A DNA stretch of 64,000 bases from Streptococcus cristatus (GCF_003943515.1 NZ_RJPT01000007.1:37294-101293), one strand, 5' to 3'; counted from the first letter of the stretch, positions 29,148-38,842 are shown. Numbers and translations: made by a program. Notes: generated by a model from the letters alone, not told the origin.

Positions 29148-29702
29148 ATGAGCTTAACCAGCCAGATCATTACAGCAGATTTTCCAGATTTGGATAAGGT
29201 AGAAGCCTTGAATAATGAAGCTTTCCCAGAAGAGGAAAGGATACCGCTCAGTGAATTTTTACGATATGAGGATCAGGAAGATGCTAATTTTTTCGCCTTT
29301 TATCATGAAAAGGAGTTTGTTGGTTTTGCCTTTGCCATTTCCAACGATCAAGCCTTTTATGTTAGTTTCTTTGCAATTATGCCTCACCTGCGCAGCCATG
29401 GCTATGGCGGTGAAATCATTGAAAAGCTGGTCAATTTCTATCAGCGAACCATGATTTTAGAAATCGAGCGTCTAGATGAGCCATGTGACAATCTGGAGCA
29501 GCGTCAAGCTCGCTGGGATTTTTATCACAGCAAGGGCTTCCGTTCAGCCAATGCCTTTCTGGAATATGAGGATCTTAGCTTTGAAATTCTGTATCGAGGG
29601 GATTCTTTTGACGAAGAAGCCTACAGAGACATTTTCCACCGACTTCAAGAGGAGAATTATTTCGACTTTGAAATCAAACATAGACGTTTCAGCGATTATT
29701 AA
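29148..29702 (+). CDS. GNAT-family N-acetyltransferase
   Basis: 184 aa, one GNAT domain. The strand FYVSFFAIMPHLRSHGYGGEIIEKL contains the acetyl-CoA pyrophosphate loop (RSHGYGG). FYHSKGF near 130 is the usual C-terminal motif. The N-terminus resembles acetyltransferases that act on small molecules, but the substrate is unknown. It ends 75 bases before the next start and may be cotranscribed with the glycosylase-family gene. Confidence 0.8.
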   Translation: MSLTSQIITADFPDLDKVEALNNEAFPEEERIPLSEFLRYEDQEDANFFAFYHEKEFVGFAFAISNDQAFYVSFFAIMPHLRSHGYGGEIIEKLVNFYQRTMILEIERLDEPCDNLEQRQARWDFYHSKGFRSANAFLEYEDLSFEILYRGDSFDEEAYRDIFHRLQEENYFDFEIKHRRFSDY

Positions 29703-29777
29703 ATGGAAGTTCTCTGGAGCTCAATGGCGATTTGGAGCAATAAAAGATTGCTTTGTTTTTACTATATGGAGGTTAAA

Positions 29778-30140
29778 ATGAGACTCTGGCATCAAGCACT
29801 GATTTCCAAGCTTCCCCGTCCGCAGCTGCTTGGCCAGCATCGGGAATGCTGCGCTCTTCGTGGCAATGGCTGGGGCAAGAAACATGCGACCGTTGACTAT
29901 GTTTTTACCCACTCTCCTTACTTGCTTTATCGCTACCATGAGCTGATTATGGAGGAGATGAGCAAGCGAGGTTATCGTGTGTCCCCAGAGTGGCTGGAGC
30001 GGGACTATCGTGGCAAGACTTGTCCAGCCTATGTGCATCTGGAAGAAATGGCTGTGGCAAGCCCTATTTACCCCGAGCATGACGCGGCTTACTATGAAGA
30101 ATGCCTGCAAAATCTCAAAGAAAAAGGCATTGACTTATAA
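29778..30140 (+). CDS. Pyrimidine-dimer DNA glycosylase family protein (TIGR02328-like)
   Basis: 120 aa from ATG 29778, where GGAGG lies 5 bases upstream. An in-frame start at 29703 abuts the previous stop and lacks a site. The N-terminus [20 protein letters not shown] and the following [12 protein letters not shown] region match the small Pyr_excise/TIGR02328 family related to phage T4 endonuclease V. Whether these short bacterial versions have dimer-glycosylase activity is unproven. Confidence 0.75.
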   Translation: MRLWHQALISKLPRPQLLGQHRECCALRGNGWGKKHATVDYVFTHSPYLLYRYHELIMEEMSKRGYRVSPEWLERDYRGKTCPAYVHLEEMAVASPIYPEHDAAYYEECLQNLKEKGIDL

Positions 30141-30171
30141 GCTTTTCCGCTGTCTGAGCCAGCTGCCTGCC

Positions 30172-30200
30172 TTGAGAAAAAGCCAGCAAAATGATACAAT
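30172..30200 (+). promoter_or_regulatory. Promoter of rimM-trmD
   Basis: TTGAGA (30172-30177), 17-bp spacer, TACAAT (30195-30200) preceded by TGA, an extended -10 form. The rimM start follows 35 bp later. Confidence 0.7.
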
Positions 30201-30234
30201 AAAACGAATAGTAAAAAGATTAACTGGAGTAAAA

Positions 30235-30753
30235 ATGAATTATTTTAATGTTGGGAAAATCGTCAATGCCCAAGGTTTGCAAGGGGAGATGCGGGTTTTG
30301 TCGGTGACAGATTTTGCGGAAGAGCGTTTTAAAAAAGGTAATAAACTGGCCCTTTTCGATAAGAAAGACCAGTTTGTTATGGATGTGGAGATTGCCAGCC
30401 ACCGCAAGGCCAAGAACTTTGATATTATCAAGTTTAAGGGGATGTATCATATCAATGACATCGAGAAATTTCGTGACTTTAGTCTGAAAGTAGCCGAAGA
30501 AGACTTGGCTGATTTGGAAGATGGGGAGTTTTACTACCATGAAATCATTGGCCTTGAAGTCTATGAAAATGATGTTCTGCTAGGTACGATTAAGGAGATT
30601 CTCCAGCCAGGAGCCAATGATGTCTGGGTGGTCAAACGTAAAGGTAAGCGTGATTTGCTACTGCCTTACATTCCGCCAGTGGTGCTAGGTATTGACATCG
30701 AGCAAGGTCGGGTTGATGTAGAGATACCGGAAGGACTGGACGATGAAGATTGA
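30235..30753 (+). CDS. rimM: Ribosome maturation factor RimM
   Basis: 172 aa from ATG 30235 ([20 protein letters not shown]). An in-frame extension back to 29977 would run through the previous gene and the promoter, so it is rejected. The N-terminal RimM barrel (about 1-90) and the C-terminal PRC-barrel ([17 protein letters not shown]... then LLPYIPPVV) are both present. RimM binds S19 and assists 16S rRNA processing and 30S assembly. It overlaps trmD by 11 bases. Confidence 0.95.
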   Translation: MNYFNVGKIVNAQGLQGEMRVLSVTDFAEERFKKGNKLALFDKKDQFVMDVEIASHRKAKNFDIIKFKGMYHINDIEKFRDFSLKVAEEDLADLEDGEFYYHEIIGLEVYENDVLLGTIKEILQPGANDVWVVKRKGKRDLLLPYIPPVVLGIDIEQGRVDVEIPEGLDDED

Positions 30754-31474
30754 TATTTTGACCCTCTTTCCGGAGATGTTTGCGCCCTTGGAGCACTCGA
30801 TTGTGGGCAAGGCTAGAGAAAAAGGCCTCTTGGAAATCAACTACCATAATTTTCGAGAAAATGCGGAAAAATCTCGGCATGTGGATGATGAGCCTTATGG
30901 TGGCGGTCAGGGCATGTTGCTGCGGGCTCAGCCTATTTTTGATGCCTATGATGCTATTGAAAAGAAGCAGCCGCGCGTAATTTTGCTGGATCCTGCTGGA
31001 CGGACTTTTGACCAAGCCTATGCTGAGGAGCTGGCTAAGGAAGAGGAGCTCATCTTCATCTGCGGTCACTATGAAGGTTATGATGAGCGGATCAAGACCT
31101 TGGTGACGGACGAGATTTCGCTAGGTGACTATGTCCTGACCGGAGGAGAATTGGCGGCTATGACCATGATTGATGCGACAGTTCGCCTAATTCCAGAGGT
31201 TATTGGGAAGGAAGTCAGTCACACGGATGACAGCTTTTCGTCTGGACTATTGGAGTATCCTCAGTACACTCGTCCTTATGACTATCGGGGCATGGTTGTT
31301 CCGGAAGTTCTCATGAGTGGCCACCACGAAAATATCCGCAAGTGGCGTCTTTATGAAAGTCTGAAAAAAACCTATGAGCGTCGTCCCGACTTGCTGGAAA
31401 ACTATGAATGTACAGCCGAAGAAGCCAAAATGTTGGAAGAAATTCGAGCCAATAGTAGTGATAGTGAACATTAG
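30743..31474 (+). CDS. trmD: tRNA (guanine-N1-)-methyltransferase
   Basis: 243 aa. The N-terminus [13 protein letters not shown], the PYGGGQGM loop and the trefoil-knot SAM site with [11 protein letters not shown] and [13 protein letters not shown] are diagnostic of TrmD. It methylates G37 next to the anticodon in tRNAs reading CNN codons and prevents +1 frameshifting. The tRNA-Arg(CCG) gene in this window carries a G in that position. It is coupled to rimM and followed by a terminator. Confidence 0.97.
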   Translation: MKIDILTLFPEMFAPLEHSIVGKAREKGLLEINYHNFRENAEKSRHVDDEPYGGGQGMLLRAQPIFDAYDAIEKKQPRVILLDPAGRTFDQAYAEELAKEEELIFICGHYEGYDERIKTLVTDEISLGDYVLTGGELAAMTMIDATVRLIPEVIGKEVSHTDDSFSSGLLEYPQYTRPYDYRGMVVPEVLMSGHHENIRKWRLYESLKKTYERRPDLLENYECTAEEAKMLEEIRANSSDSEH

Positions 31475-31514
31475 TTCTTTCTATCAAGTAGCAAAATTTA
31501 GATATCGATTACTC

Positions 31515-31540
31515 AAAGCCACGTTTGTGGCTTTTTTATT
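31515..31540 (+). terminator. Terminator after trmD
   Basis: AAAGCCAC pairs with GTGGCTTT across a short loop, followed by six T. Confidence 0.85.
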
Positions 31541-31585
31541 TGGATGAAAGTCTGGAAAATTTTTGAAAAAATTCAAACTTCCTTC

Positions 31586-31639
31586 TTGACAGAAAAAATA
31601 AAAAGGAGTATTATCTTAACTAGTTAATAAACCAGTTAA
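31586..31639 (+). promoter_or_regulatory. Zinc-regulated promoter with two AdcR-type operators
   Basis: TTGACA (31586-31591), 17-bp spacer and TATTAT (31609-31614) form the promoter. Directly behind the -10 is TTAACTAGTTAA (31616-31627), a perfect match to the AdcR consensus TTAACYRGTTAA. A second copy with one mismatch, TAAACCAGTTAA, is at 31628-31639. Zinc-loaded AdcR bound here would cover the transcription start, so the genes should be repressed when zinc is plentiful. adcR itself is not in the window. Confidence 0.85.
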
Positions 31640-31712
31640 CAAAAGAGGCTATTTTTGAAAGCAATTCTTGGTAAAGAATGTTTTGAAAATAGTTATTTCT
31701 TTGAATGATTGC

Positions 31713-31724
31713 TAAACTGGTTAA
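31713..31724 (+). promoter_or_regulatory. Third AdcR-type site in the adcAII leader
   Basis: TAAACTGGTTAA, one mismatch from the AdcR consensus, ends just before the GGAG ribosome site. It lies about 90 bp downstream of the main operator pair, so it could bind AdcR as a roadblock. Confidence 0.55.
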
Positions 31725-31733
31725 GGAGTTGAA

Positions 31734-32666
31734 ATGAAAATCAAAAGAGTTTTGATAGCTTTAAGTCTAGTCTTACTGGGGCTTGGCCTTGCTTCTTGTA
31801 GCAAAAAGGAAGCAAGTGGTGCTGGCAGCAAACGCGGGCTCAATATTGTCACGAGTTTTTACCCGATTTATTCGATGGTCAAAGAAGTCTCAGGAGATTT
31901 GAACGATGTACGGATGATTCAGTCAGGCGCAGGAATTCATGAATTTGAGCCATCAGCCAGTGATGTAGCGGCTATTTATGAAGCAGATATCTTTGTGTAT
32001 CATTCGCGGACTTTGGAGTCTTGGGCTGGTAGTCTGGATCCTAGTTTACAAAAGTCCAAAGTAGCGGTCGTAGAAGCTAGCAACGGGATGCAGTTGGACA
32101 AGGTGGCTGGCTTAGAAGAAGTGTCTGCTGAGGAAGGGATTGATGAAAAGACCCTCTATGATCCACATACTTGGCTGGATCCTGAAAAAGTGGCAGAAGA
32201 AGCACAACTCATCGCTCAAGCATTGTCCAAGCTAGATAGTAAAAATGCGGATACTTATCAGAAAAATGCTCAAAAATTTGCAGAGAAGGCAAAGGCCCTG
32301 AGCCAAAAATACCAAGGAGTCTTTAGTGGGCTAGATGAAAAAACTTTCGTGACCCAGCATACGGCCTTTTCTTATCTAGCCAAACGTTTCGGTCTCAAGC
32401 AACTAGGGATTTCAGGGATTTCGCCAGACCAAGAGCCTAGTCCAAGGCAGTTGACGGAGATACAAGACTTTATCAAGACCTATAAAGTCAAGACGATTTT
32501 TGTCGAGAGCAATGCTTCTTCTAAGTTGGCTGAAACCTTAAAGAAGGCGACAGGAGTCAACCTAAAGGTGCTAAATCCTCTCGAAGCAGATCCTGAAAAT
32601 GATAAGACTTATCTTGAAAATTTAGAAGATAATTTAGAAATTTTAGCGAAAGAATTAAAACATTGA
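31734..32666 (+). CDS. adcAII: Zinc-binding lipoprotein AdcAII/Lmb type
   Basis: 310 aa cluster A-I metal-binding protein. The lipobox is LASC (Cys22). Likely zinc ligands are His69 (GIHEFEP), His145 (DPHTWLDP), His209 (VTQHTAF) and Glu284 (PLEADPEND), matching the H-H-H-E set of AdcAII. It delivers zinc to the AdcBC permease, encoded elsewhere; in other streptococci the same protein is called Lmb and reported to bind laminin. It lacks the His-rich loop and C-terminal domain of AdcA. The next gene, a Pht protein, is its usual operon partner. Confidence 0.9.
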   Translation: MKIKRVLIALSLVLLGLGLASCSKKEASGAGSKRGLNIVTSFYPIYSMVKEVSGDLNDVRMIQSGAGIHEFEPSASDVAAIYEADIFVYHSRTLESWAGSLDPSLQKSKVAVVEASNGMQLDKVAGLEEVSAEEGIDEKTLYDPHTWLDPEKVAEEAQLIAQALSKLDSKNADTYQKNAQKFAEKAKALSQKYQGVFSGLDEKTFVTQHTAFSYLAKRFGLKQLGISGISPDQEPSPRQLTEIQDFIKTYKVKTIFVESNASSKLAETLKKATGVNLKVLNPLEADPENDKTYLENLEDNLEILAKELKH

Positions 32667-32674
32667 GGTGGTAT

Positions 32675-35600
32675 ATGAAAAAGAAATATATTATTAGTTC
32701 AGTTGCGGTACTAGCTACACTAGGTGTGTGCGGTTATGCGATCATGCAGTATCAAGCAGATAAGCCACAAGAACAAGCAACAAATCGAGTGGCTTATGTA
32801 GAAAAGAAATCTACAAATAAGCAGGACAATAAATCTCAAAAAGCCGAGAAATTGACACCTGAGCAAATTCAGGCCAAAGAAGGCATTACTGCTGAGCAGA
32901 TCGTTGTCAAGATTACGGATCAAGGCTATGTGACTTCACATGGTGATCACTATCATTACTATAATGGCAAGGTTCCCTTTGATGCAATTCTTAGTGAAGA
33001 GTTGATTATGCGGGATCCAAATTATCAATTGCAGGAATCAGATATTGTCAACCAAGTGAAAGATGGCTATATTATCAAGGTTGCAGGCAAATATTACCTA
33101 TATCTGACAAATGCCAAAGAAACCAGCAATGTTCGTTCAGTTGATGAAATCGCACGGCAAAGACAGATTCATCCTAGCAAGGAAGAAGGCGAAGGCGGTT
33201 TAGAAGCTAAATCGAGTCAAACTGTTAGCAGAAAAACGCAAGATTTCAGTCGTCCAAGTGCCGCTTATGCTGCAGGAAAGAGAACCTATCAAGCAGAAGG
33301 CACTGCATCGAGTCGGAGCAATGGCGCTTATACAACAGATGACGGCTATGTTTTCAGTCCATCTGATGTGATTTCGGATACAGGAGATGGATTCCTTGTG
33401 CCACATGGTGGTCATATGCATTATATTCCTAAAAGTGATCTGTCGCCAGGTGAGTTAGCAGCTGCCCAAGCCTACTGGGATTCCTTGCAGCGAGGCAAGC
33501 AAGCAGCTACTCCAGCTGAAAATCCTAATACAGGAGGAGAAGCTTCTGCTCCTACAGCTAAAGCATCGGAAAATCAACATGCAGGAACTGCGACTAAGCC
33601 AGCGCATCAAGCTGATAAGGGACAGACTGCTAAGCCAGCTCAACCGTCCAAACCTGCCCAAGCGGATGCTGGGCACGGAACCAAACCAGCTGAAAAAGCA
33701 GAAGATGCACCATCAAGTTACCAAACCTTACTTGAGAAACTCTACCGTACACCAAAAGAAAAACGCTATGTTGAAAAAGATGGTCTTGTCTTTGATCCAA
33801 GCAAAATCGTTAGACGGACCGCAGAAGGAGTGGCCATTCCGCATGGAAATCACTACCACTTTATCCCTTATAGCAAACTGTCTGCTCTAGAAGAAGAAAT
33901 AGCTCGGAACATTCCTGTTGCTGGTCAGAAGACTTATCCTAAGGCTGCTGCAAGTACACCAAGCCAGCCTAGTCAACCAGCGAATCCAAGTCAGCCAGCC
34001 AAACCAGCTGATAAAGACGAGCACGACCATGGTTTCCATGCTGAACATGTCATCTCAAAAGATGAGGAAGGTTACGTTGTCCAACACGGCGGCCATGCAC
34101 ATTATTTCTTCAAAAAAGATTTGACCAAAGATCAGATTGCAGCGGCAGAAGCCAACCTGGCTAAGCACAAAGATTCAAGCCAGTCTAGTCAAGTCAGCAC
34201 AGAATATGACCGTTTTTCTCGTGACGCCAGTGACGAAGAGAAAATCGCTTATATTTCTAAGACTTATGGCGTACCGCGTGAAGCAATCAAGATTTCAAAA
34301 GGTTTCTTTGTCTTTAATAATCCAGATCAAGACTACGATCCGACACATATCCATCCATACGCTGTTCGAAAAGAGCACGTTCGGATTCCTCTAGAAACTG
34401 GAAATCCAGAGCTGGACTTCCTAAACGAGCTTTATACAACAGCCCTGCGTTCAGGTCTGTCTCCGTACAGTATTCAGGTGGAAAATGGTCAGTTTGTCAT
34501 TCCGCATGGCGATCACAACCACTACATTCGTGTCCAATCCAAAGGATTGAATCTGGGCTTGAAGAATAAAATTCCAGCCTTACAATCAGCTTATCAAGAA
34601 GGAGGCTATGATGAAAAGGCTGTTCTTGAAAAGGTAGATGCCCTCTTGGCAGCTAGCCGAACCATTTATGCTAAAGACTTGCTCATGCAGCGTCGAATCG
34701 AGCTAGCTCTCGGTAATTTTGTAGAAACCATGAAGCAATTGCCAAGCAACTCAACAGAGGGCTATCTGGCAAGCCTGGATCAATTTGATAAGCACTACAT
34801 TCATGTTGATGAAAAAGCGAAAACGGAAGAGCTGACCGAAGTTGATAAAAAATATCAAGAATTGGTTGACAAGATCAAACGTTTGGAAACAGACAGCTAC
34901 AATGTGAATAAAACCAACTTGCTCGGTGAATTGCAGACAGCTAAGGTAGAAAAAAATGAAGCTAAGATGGCTGAGATTGAGCAGCTATTGGCAAGTCTGC
35001 AAGATTATCAAGACCGTACAGGAGTGACCTCTGTTGAGTATCTCAAAGCTTTCTATCTCGCAGTTGATGATGCTCGTTTGCAGCCAGAACTTCGTAAGAG
35101 AGTTGCTGATTTGACGCTTAAGCTTTATAAATCTCAGGCCTTTATCGAAGCGGTCGACTTGAAAGCTCTTTTCTTGGAACTCTATCAAACCAAGCTCGAA
35201 GTTGATAAGGCTCTGGCAAGTGGCGAGGCAGCTTCAGCCAAGGATAAAACGGTTCTGGATACCGAAAAGCTGGACGATCACAGTTATAAGACGGCTATCT
35301 ATGGTTTCTTAAAAGAATTGTACGGAGAATTTGCACCGCAGCCTACAGAGGAAATCTCAGAAGAAACTCTCCAAGCTCTCTTCCAAAAAGGTCAAGAACT
35401 TTTGGAAAAAGTAACGGATTCGACTCTGCAAGAAAATTATCAAAAGCAACTCGCAGCACTTCGAACTGATTTGCAAGAAGCACGCAAAGATAGAGAAACA
35501 ATCTTAGCAGAAACGAAAACGCTCTTGGCTCAAATCGTTGAAACCTTAAAAGAACAGCAAGCATCTGCAGCGCTCAAGGATAAAGAGACCTATCTTAAAA

Positions 35601-35971
35601 TTTACAATTTGCTAATGTCCGCCCACAAGATGCTTGAGGAACAACAGGGGACAGATGAGCAATTTGCCAAGGTAGATGCTCTATTTGATAAATTATCTGA
35701 TCCTAATGAGGACAAAGCAGCTCTGCTAACCGAAACAGAAGCGTTCTTTAATCAGCTTCAAGCCAACAAGCAAGCTCCTACTGAGGCTAAAACTGAGATG
35801 GAGGCTAGTCCGGCTGAGGAGACTAAGGAAGAAAAAACTAGTGAGTCTCCTGAAGAATCAGTGGAAGAGTCAAGCTCACCAGCTACTCCTAAAGTAGAAG
35901 AAGCGAATGCAGCAGTTCCTTCAGAAAAAGAGGCTGAAAGTCAAGTGACATCAGAAGCAAATAAGCAGTAA
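32675..35971 (+). CDS. Pneumococcal-type histidine triad (Pht) surface protein
   Basis: 1098 aa from ATG 32675 with GAGGTGG upstream (an in-frame TTG at 32663 is inside the site). An N-terminal hydrophobic segment serves as signal or anchor. Five HxxHxH triads are present: HGDHYH (about 88), HGGHMH (about 243), HGNHYH (about 390), HGGHAH (about 470) and HGDHNH (about 610). Pro/Ala/Lys-rich spacers separate them. The C-terminal half is a long Glu/Lys/Leu helical region with an acidic Pro/Glu/Ser tail. There is no LPXTG. Pht proteins store or pass zinc to AdcAII at the surface and bind factor H in pneumococcus. It is cotranscribed with adcAII. Confidence 0.92.
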   Translation: MKKKYIISSVAVLATLGVCGYAIMQYQADKPQEQATNRVAYVEKKSTNKQDNKSQKAEKLTPEQIQAKEGITAEQIVVKITDQGYVTSHGDHYHYYNGKVPFDAILSEELIMRDPNYQLQESDIVNQVKDGYIIKVAGKYYLYLTNAKETSNVRSVDEIARQRQIHPSKEEGEGGLEAKSSQTVSRKTQDFSRPSAAYAAGKRTYQAEGTASSRSNGAYTTDDGYVFSPSDVISDTGDGFLVPHGGHMHYIPKSDLSPGELAAAQAYWDSLQRGKQAATPAENPNTGGEASAPTAKASENQHAGTATKPAHQADKGQTAKPAQPSKPAQADAGHGTKPAEKAEDAPSSYQTLLEKLYRTPKEKRYVEKDGLVFDPSKIVRRTAEGVAIPHGNHYHFIPYSKLSALEEEIARNIPVAGQKTYPKAAASTPSQPSQPANPSQPAKPADKDEHDHGFHAEHVISKDEEGYVVQHGGHAHYFFKKDLTKDQIAAAEANLAKHKDSSQSSQVSTEYDRFSRDASDEEKIAYISKTYGVPREAIKISKGFFVFNNPDQDYDPTHIHPYAVRKEHVRIPLETGNPELDFLNELYTTALRSGLSPYSIQVENGQFVIPHGDHNHYIRVQSKGLNLGLKNKIPALQSAYQEGGYDEKAVLEKVDALLAASRTIYAKDLLMQRRIELALGNFVETMKQLPSNSTEGYLASLDQFDKHYIHVDEKAKTEELTEVDKKYQELVDKIKRLETDSYNVNKTNLLGELQTAKVEKNEAKMAEIEQLLASLQDYQDRTGVTSVEYLKAFYLAVDDARLQPELRKRVADLTLKLYKSQAFIEAVDLKALFLELYQTKLEVDKALASGEAASAKDKTVLDTEKLDDHSYKTAIYGFLKELYGEFAPQPTEEISEETLQALFQKGQELLEKVTDSTLQENYQKQLAALRTDLQEARKDRETILAETKTLLAQIVETLKEQQASAALKDKETYLKIYNLLMSAHKMLEEQQGTDEQFAKVDALFDKLSDPNEDKAALLTETEAFFNQLQANKQAPTEAKTEMEASPAEETKEEKTSESPEESVEESSSPATPKVEEANAAVPSEKEAESQVTSEANKQ

Positions 35972-36001
35972 AGAAATTTTTTCTAAATAAATGGAAATAA
36001 G

Positions 36002-36045
36002 GAGCGGAAGAGGCGAAAAATGCTTTAAATCCGCTCTATTTCTAC
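36002..36045 (+). terminator. Probable terminator after the Pht gene
   Basis: GAGCGGA (36002-36008) pairs with TCCGCTC (36030-36036), with a 21-base loop and a weak T-rich tail. Confidence 0.5.
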
Positions 36046-36115
36046 TTTATTAGGATAGAGAGTTCGATTTTTGTCATAAAATTGTAATAGAATTTCTATT
36101 TAAATGATATGGTTT

Positions 36116-36134
36116 TGACTGGTTTAACCAGTCA
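36116..36134 (+). promoter_or_regulatory. Perfect palindrome, candidate AdcR-like operator
   Basis: TGACTGGTTTAACCAGTCA is a perfect 9+1+9 inverted repeat about 70 bp upstream of the CAP-domain LPXTG gene. Read on either strand it matches the AdcR consensus at 10 of 12 positions in overlapping registers. A TATTAT at 36146-36151 could be the -10, placing the palindrome over the -35 region. Which regulator binds is inference. Confidence 0.65.
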
Positions 36135-36202
36135 TTTTATGTTAGTATTATAGCATAGGACTGATTGTAAAATGATACATGTGCTATTAGAAGGAGATGT
36201 CT

Positions 36203-38647
36203 ATGGACAAGAAAATTGGTAAATCTGTTGTAGCAACAGGCATTGCAGCGACAACGATTATTTCTGGTGCGCTCAGCCATCAGGTAAAAGCGGATGAACT
36301 TGTTGAGTCAACTGCTACGAAACCAAAGGCAACAGCAGTTACCGAGAAACCAATTACAACAGCGGATGTAGCAGAAGCGAAGGAAAAAGCGGATGCTGCC
36401 AAGAAAAATGTAAATCAGCAACAAGAGCAAACTAAGAAAGCTGAAGCAGACCTTGAAGGAGCCAAAACAGTAGTTTCAGAGGCTCAAGAGAAAGTGGCTA
36501 CAGCTACTGAAAATGAAAAGGCAGCAACTGAAGAAAACATTTCTCAAGCAGAGACCAATGTAAAAAAAGCTGAAGAAGAAGTAACAGCAAAATCAGAAAC
36601 TGTCAAAGAAGCAGAAACTGCAGTCCAGGAAGCAAGTCAGGCAGTTAAAGACCAAGAAAATACAATTGCTGGTCAACAATCATTGGTGGATGTGGCAGAA
36701 TCTGAACTAAACAAAGCCAAAGAACCAGTTCAAGCAGAAACTGCAGTTGTAGAAACTGCTAAAAATCAGGAAAATCAAGCTCAGACAGCTGTGGATCATG
36801 CTAAAAATGAACTAGCAAAAGCGGAACAAGCAGCAAGTGTTGCACCGCAAAATCAAGCAGAAATCCAAAATAAAATCAATCAAACTCAAGCTAACTTAGA
36901 GCAGACCAAGCAATTGATTGCTGCAACAAATACAGAGTTGGTGCATGAACAGAAAAATGCAAGTACAGCACCGGTTGATTTACGAAATACGACCTATTCG
37001 CAATTTTTAGAGAATATTCGAGATAATTCGAATAATGAAGCCGTAAGAAATGCTGCAGCTGATGCTTTAGCTCTTTACAAACGTGGTCAGAATGAATTTA
37101 AGATCACGGTTGGTTCAGATCCATCTAGCCCAGCCAGCTTGGAAAATAACTTGCAGGCTTTGGAATTGGTTAAGGCTATCAATGCTTACCGTCGTAATGC
37201 GGGTCTCCCAGAGCTTTTGGTGGATCCATATGCTAATGTTGCCAGCCAAATTCAGACCTTGTACTTTGAGAAGGAAAATTGGCACATGGGCAAGCTGATT
37301 GGCAATGAAAACGTAGCTATTAGCTTCGATCCTCAAGGTGCGGTTAATTTCTGGCATAGTGAAAAAGCCTTGTATCAGAAGATTGCTGCTCAATACGGCT
37401 TGCCAACTGATGAAAGACAACTGGATGCCAATGATATTTATATGAAGGTAGGGCCTAACGTCTTTGCGCAAATCGGTCACTATGTCCAAATGATGGATAA
37501 CAAGGCCAATGCTATTTCTGCAGCATATGACACTCATCCAAATCAGTTTGGAACTCCATACGGAACTTCAGAAGTTGGATTCCATAATGTTCGGAATTTC
37601 AATCAAAGAGTTAATAATGGCACATTGCTAACCGTTGAGGCGATGGAGAAACTTCTCCGCAGCGGCGGCAGTCGTGGGGCTGCTTCAAGTGCCAATGTGA
37701 CAGCCTTGAAGAATCGCTTGGCAGAGTTACAAGCGCAAAAAGTTAGTCAAGAGTCTAGCCTGAATCTTTTAAACAATCAGTTGACAGATTCATACAAGGC
37801 ACAGAAAGATCGTGCGGCTGCTGTTGTAAAAGCTAAACAGAATCTTGAAGCTGCTGAGAAAGCCTTAGCTCTGACTCAACAAAACTTGTCAGATAAAAAA
37901 GCTGCTTTGAAGTCAGCAACAGCAAGAATCGCGTCTGCCCTTTCTCCATATCAGGCTAAATTGCAAAAAGCTCAGGCAACCTTAGTAGAGGCTAAGAATC
38001 AGCTCGCAGCTTTGAAGACGGCTGAGGAGAACAAGAATAAGGCACTAGAAGCGGCTAAAGCTGAATTGGTCGCTGCTCAAAATCGTGTAGCAGCGGCTCA
38101 GAAGAAAGTTTCAGATCTCAAAACAGCTCCACAACAATTGGAAAAAGCTAAGCAAGACTTGGCTGCAGCAGAAGCTGACTTGAAGGCTAAGCAGGCTGTT
38201 GCTGAGACTGAGAATGCAAAATTAGTTGATTTGCAAACAGTCTACAATGAATTGCTAGCAAATTACAATTATTTGCTAGACCTTCTTCCAAAAGAAGTGC
38301 GCCAAGCCCTAGTATCTGCCACTACAACTACTTATCAAGCAAATGGTGGACTTAATTTTGCAGCAGCAGGTGCAGGTAGTCAAACGGTTCTGACTTCGAA
38401 TGCAAATTCAGTTTCTCAAGATGAGAAGGATGCATCGGTTGAAACATTGGCTAACGTATCTACTCAAGCTCAGCCAAAAACTGATAATAATACTAATGCT
38501 CCAGCAACTCCTAAAGCTTCGCCTAGCCAGTCAGTTGTCCTTCCTAATACAGGAACGGAAGCGGAACAGTTAGCCTTCCTTGGAATGACTCTCGGTGCAG
38601 CTCTTCTCGCAGGTGCAGTGAAACATCGCCGCAGAAAAACTTTATAG
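36203..38647 (+). CDS. LPXTG surface protein with CAP/SCP domain and SEC10/PgrA-like coiled coils
   Basis: 814 aa from ATG 36203; the ATG six bases earlier lies within the AAGGAG site. Signal peptide about 1-32. A long Ala/Glu/Lys coiled coil (about 50-250) is followed by a CAP/SCP-like domain (about 310-465) starting LELVKAINAYRRNAGLP and containing HMGK and GFHNVRN. A second coiled coil (about 490-690) follows, then LPNTG, a hydrophobic segment and an RRRKTL tail for sortase A. Similar proteins are called SEC10/PgrA surface-exclusion proteins or adhesins. The biochemical role of streptococcal CAP domains is unsettled. It is monocistronic, with a palindromic operator and a terminator. Confidence 0.88.
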   Translation: MDKKIGKSVVATGIAATTIISGALSHQVKADELVESTATKPKATAVTEKPITTADVAEAKEKADAAKKNVNQQQEQTKKAEADLEGAKTVVSEAQEKVATATENEKAATEENISQAETNVKKAEEEVTAKSETVKEAETAVQEASQAVKDQENTIAGQQSLVDVAESELNKAKEPVQAETAVVETAKNQENQAQTAVDHAKNELAKAEQAASVAPQNQAEIQNKINQTQANLEQTKQLIAATNTELVHEQKNASTAPVDLRNTTYSQFLENIRDNSNNEAVRNAAADALALYKRGQNEFKITVGSDPSSPASLENNLQALELVKAINAYRRNAGLPELLVDPYANVASQIQTLYFEKENWHMGKLIGNENVAISFDPQGAVNFWHSEKALYQKIAAQYGLPTDERQLDANDIYMKVGPNVFAQIGHYVQMMDNKANAISAAYDTHPNQFGTPYGTSEVGFHNVRNFNQRVNNGTLLTVEAMEKLLRSGGSRGAASSANVTALKNRLAELQAQKVSQESSLNLLNNQLTDSYKAQKDRAAAVVKAKQNLEAAEKALALTQQNLSDKKAALKSATARIASALSPYQAKLQKAQATLVEAKNQLAALKTAEENKNKALEAAKAELVAAQNRVAAAQKKVSDLKTAPQQLEKAKQDLAAAEADLKAKQAVAETENAKLVDLQTVYNELLANYNYLLDLLPKEVRQALVSATTTTYQANGGLNFAAAGAGSQTVLTSNANSVSQDEKDASVETLANVSTQAQPKTDNNTNAPATPKASPSQSVVLPNTGTEAEQLAFLGMTLGAALLAGAVKHRRRKTL

Positions 38648-38657
38648 TATATAATAG

Positions 38658-38689
38658 TGAAGTGAGTGTTACATCTCACTTCATTTTTT
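38658..38689 (+). terminator. Terminator after the CAP-domain surface protein
   Basis: TGAAGTGAG (38658-38666) pairs perfectly with CTCACTTCA (38675-38683), followed by six T. Confidence 0.9.
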
Positions 38690-38802
38690 ATTGGCTAATT
38701 AGTTTGATTGAAACAAATTTAAGAAGAAAATTTTTTGAGACTCAAATAATTCTTAAATTTAGCTAGAAAGCACTCCTTTTATCTGCTTTTCAGGGGATAT
38801 CA

Positions 38803-38811
38803 TGTTATAAT
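38803..38811 (+). promoter_or_regulatory. Extended -10 promoter of hemH
   Basis: TGTTATAAT about 32 bp before the hemH ATG. Confidence 0.7.
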
Positions 38812-38842
38812 AGCAGAGGATTTTATACAAAAAGAGGAACTT

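Noticed and set aside
29977..30234. In-frame upstream extension of rimM
   Set aside because: It overlaps the previous gene in another frame and runs through a good promoter; RimM homologues begin at the ATG at 30235.
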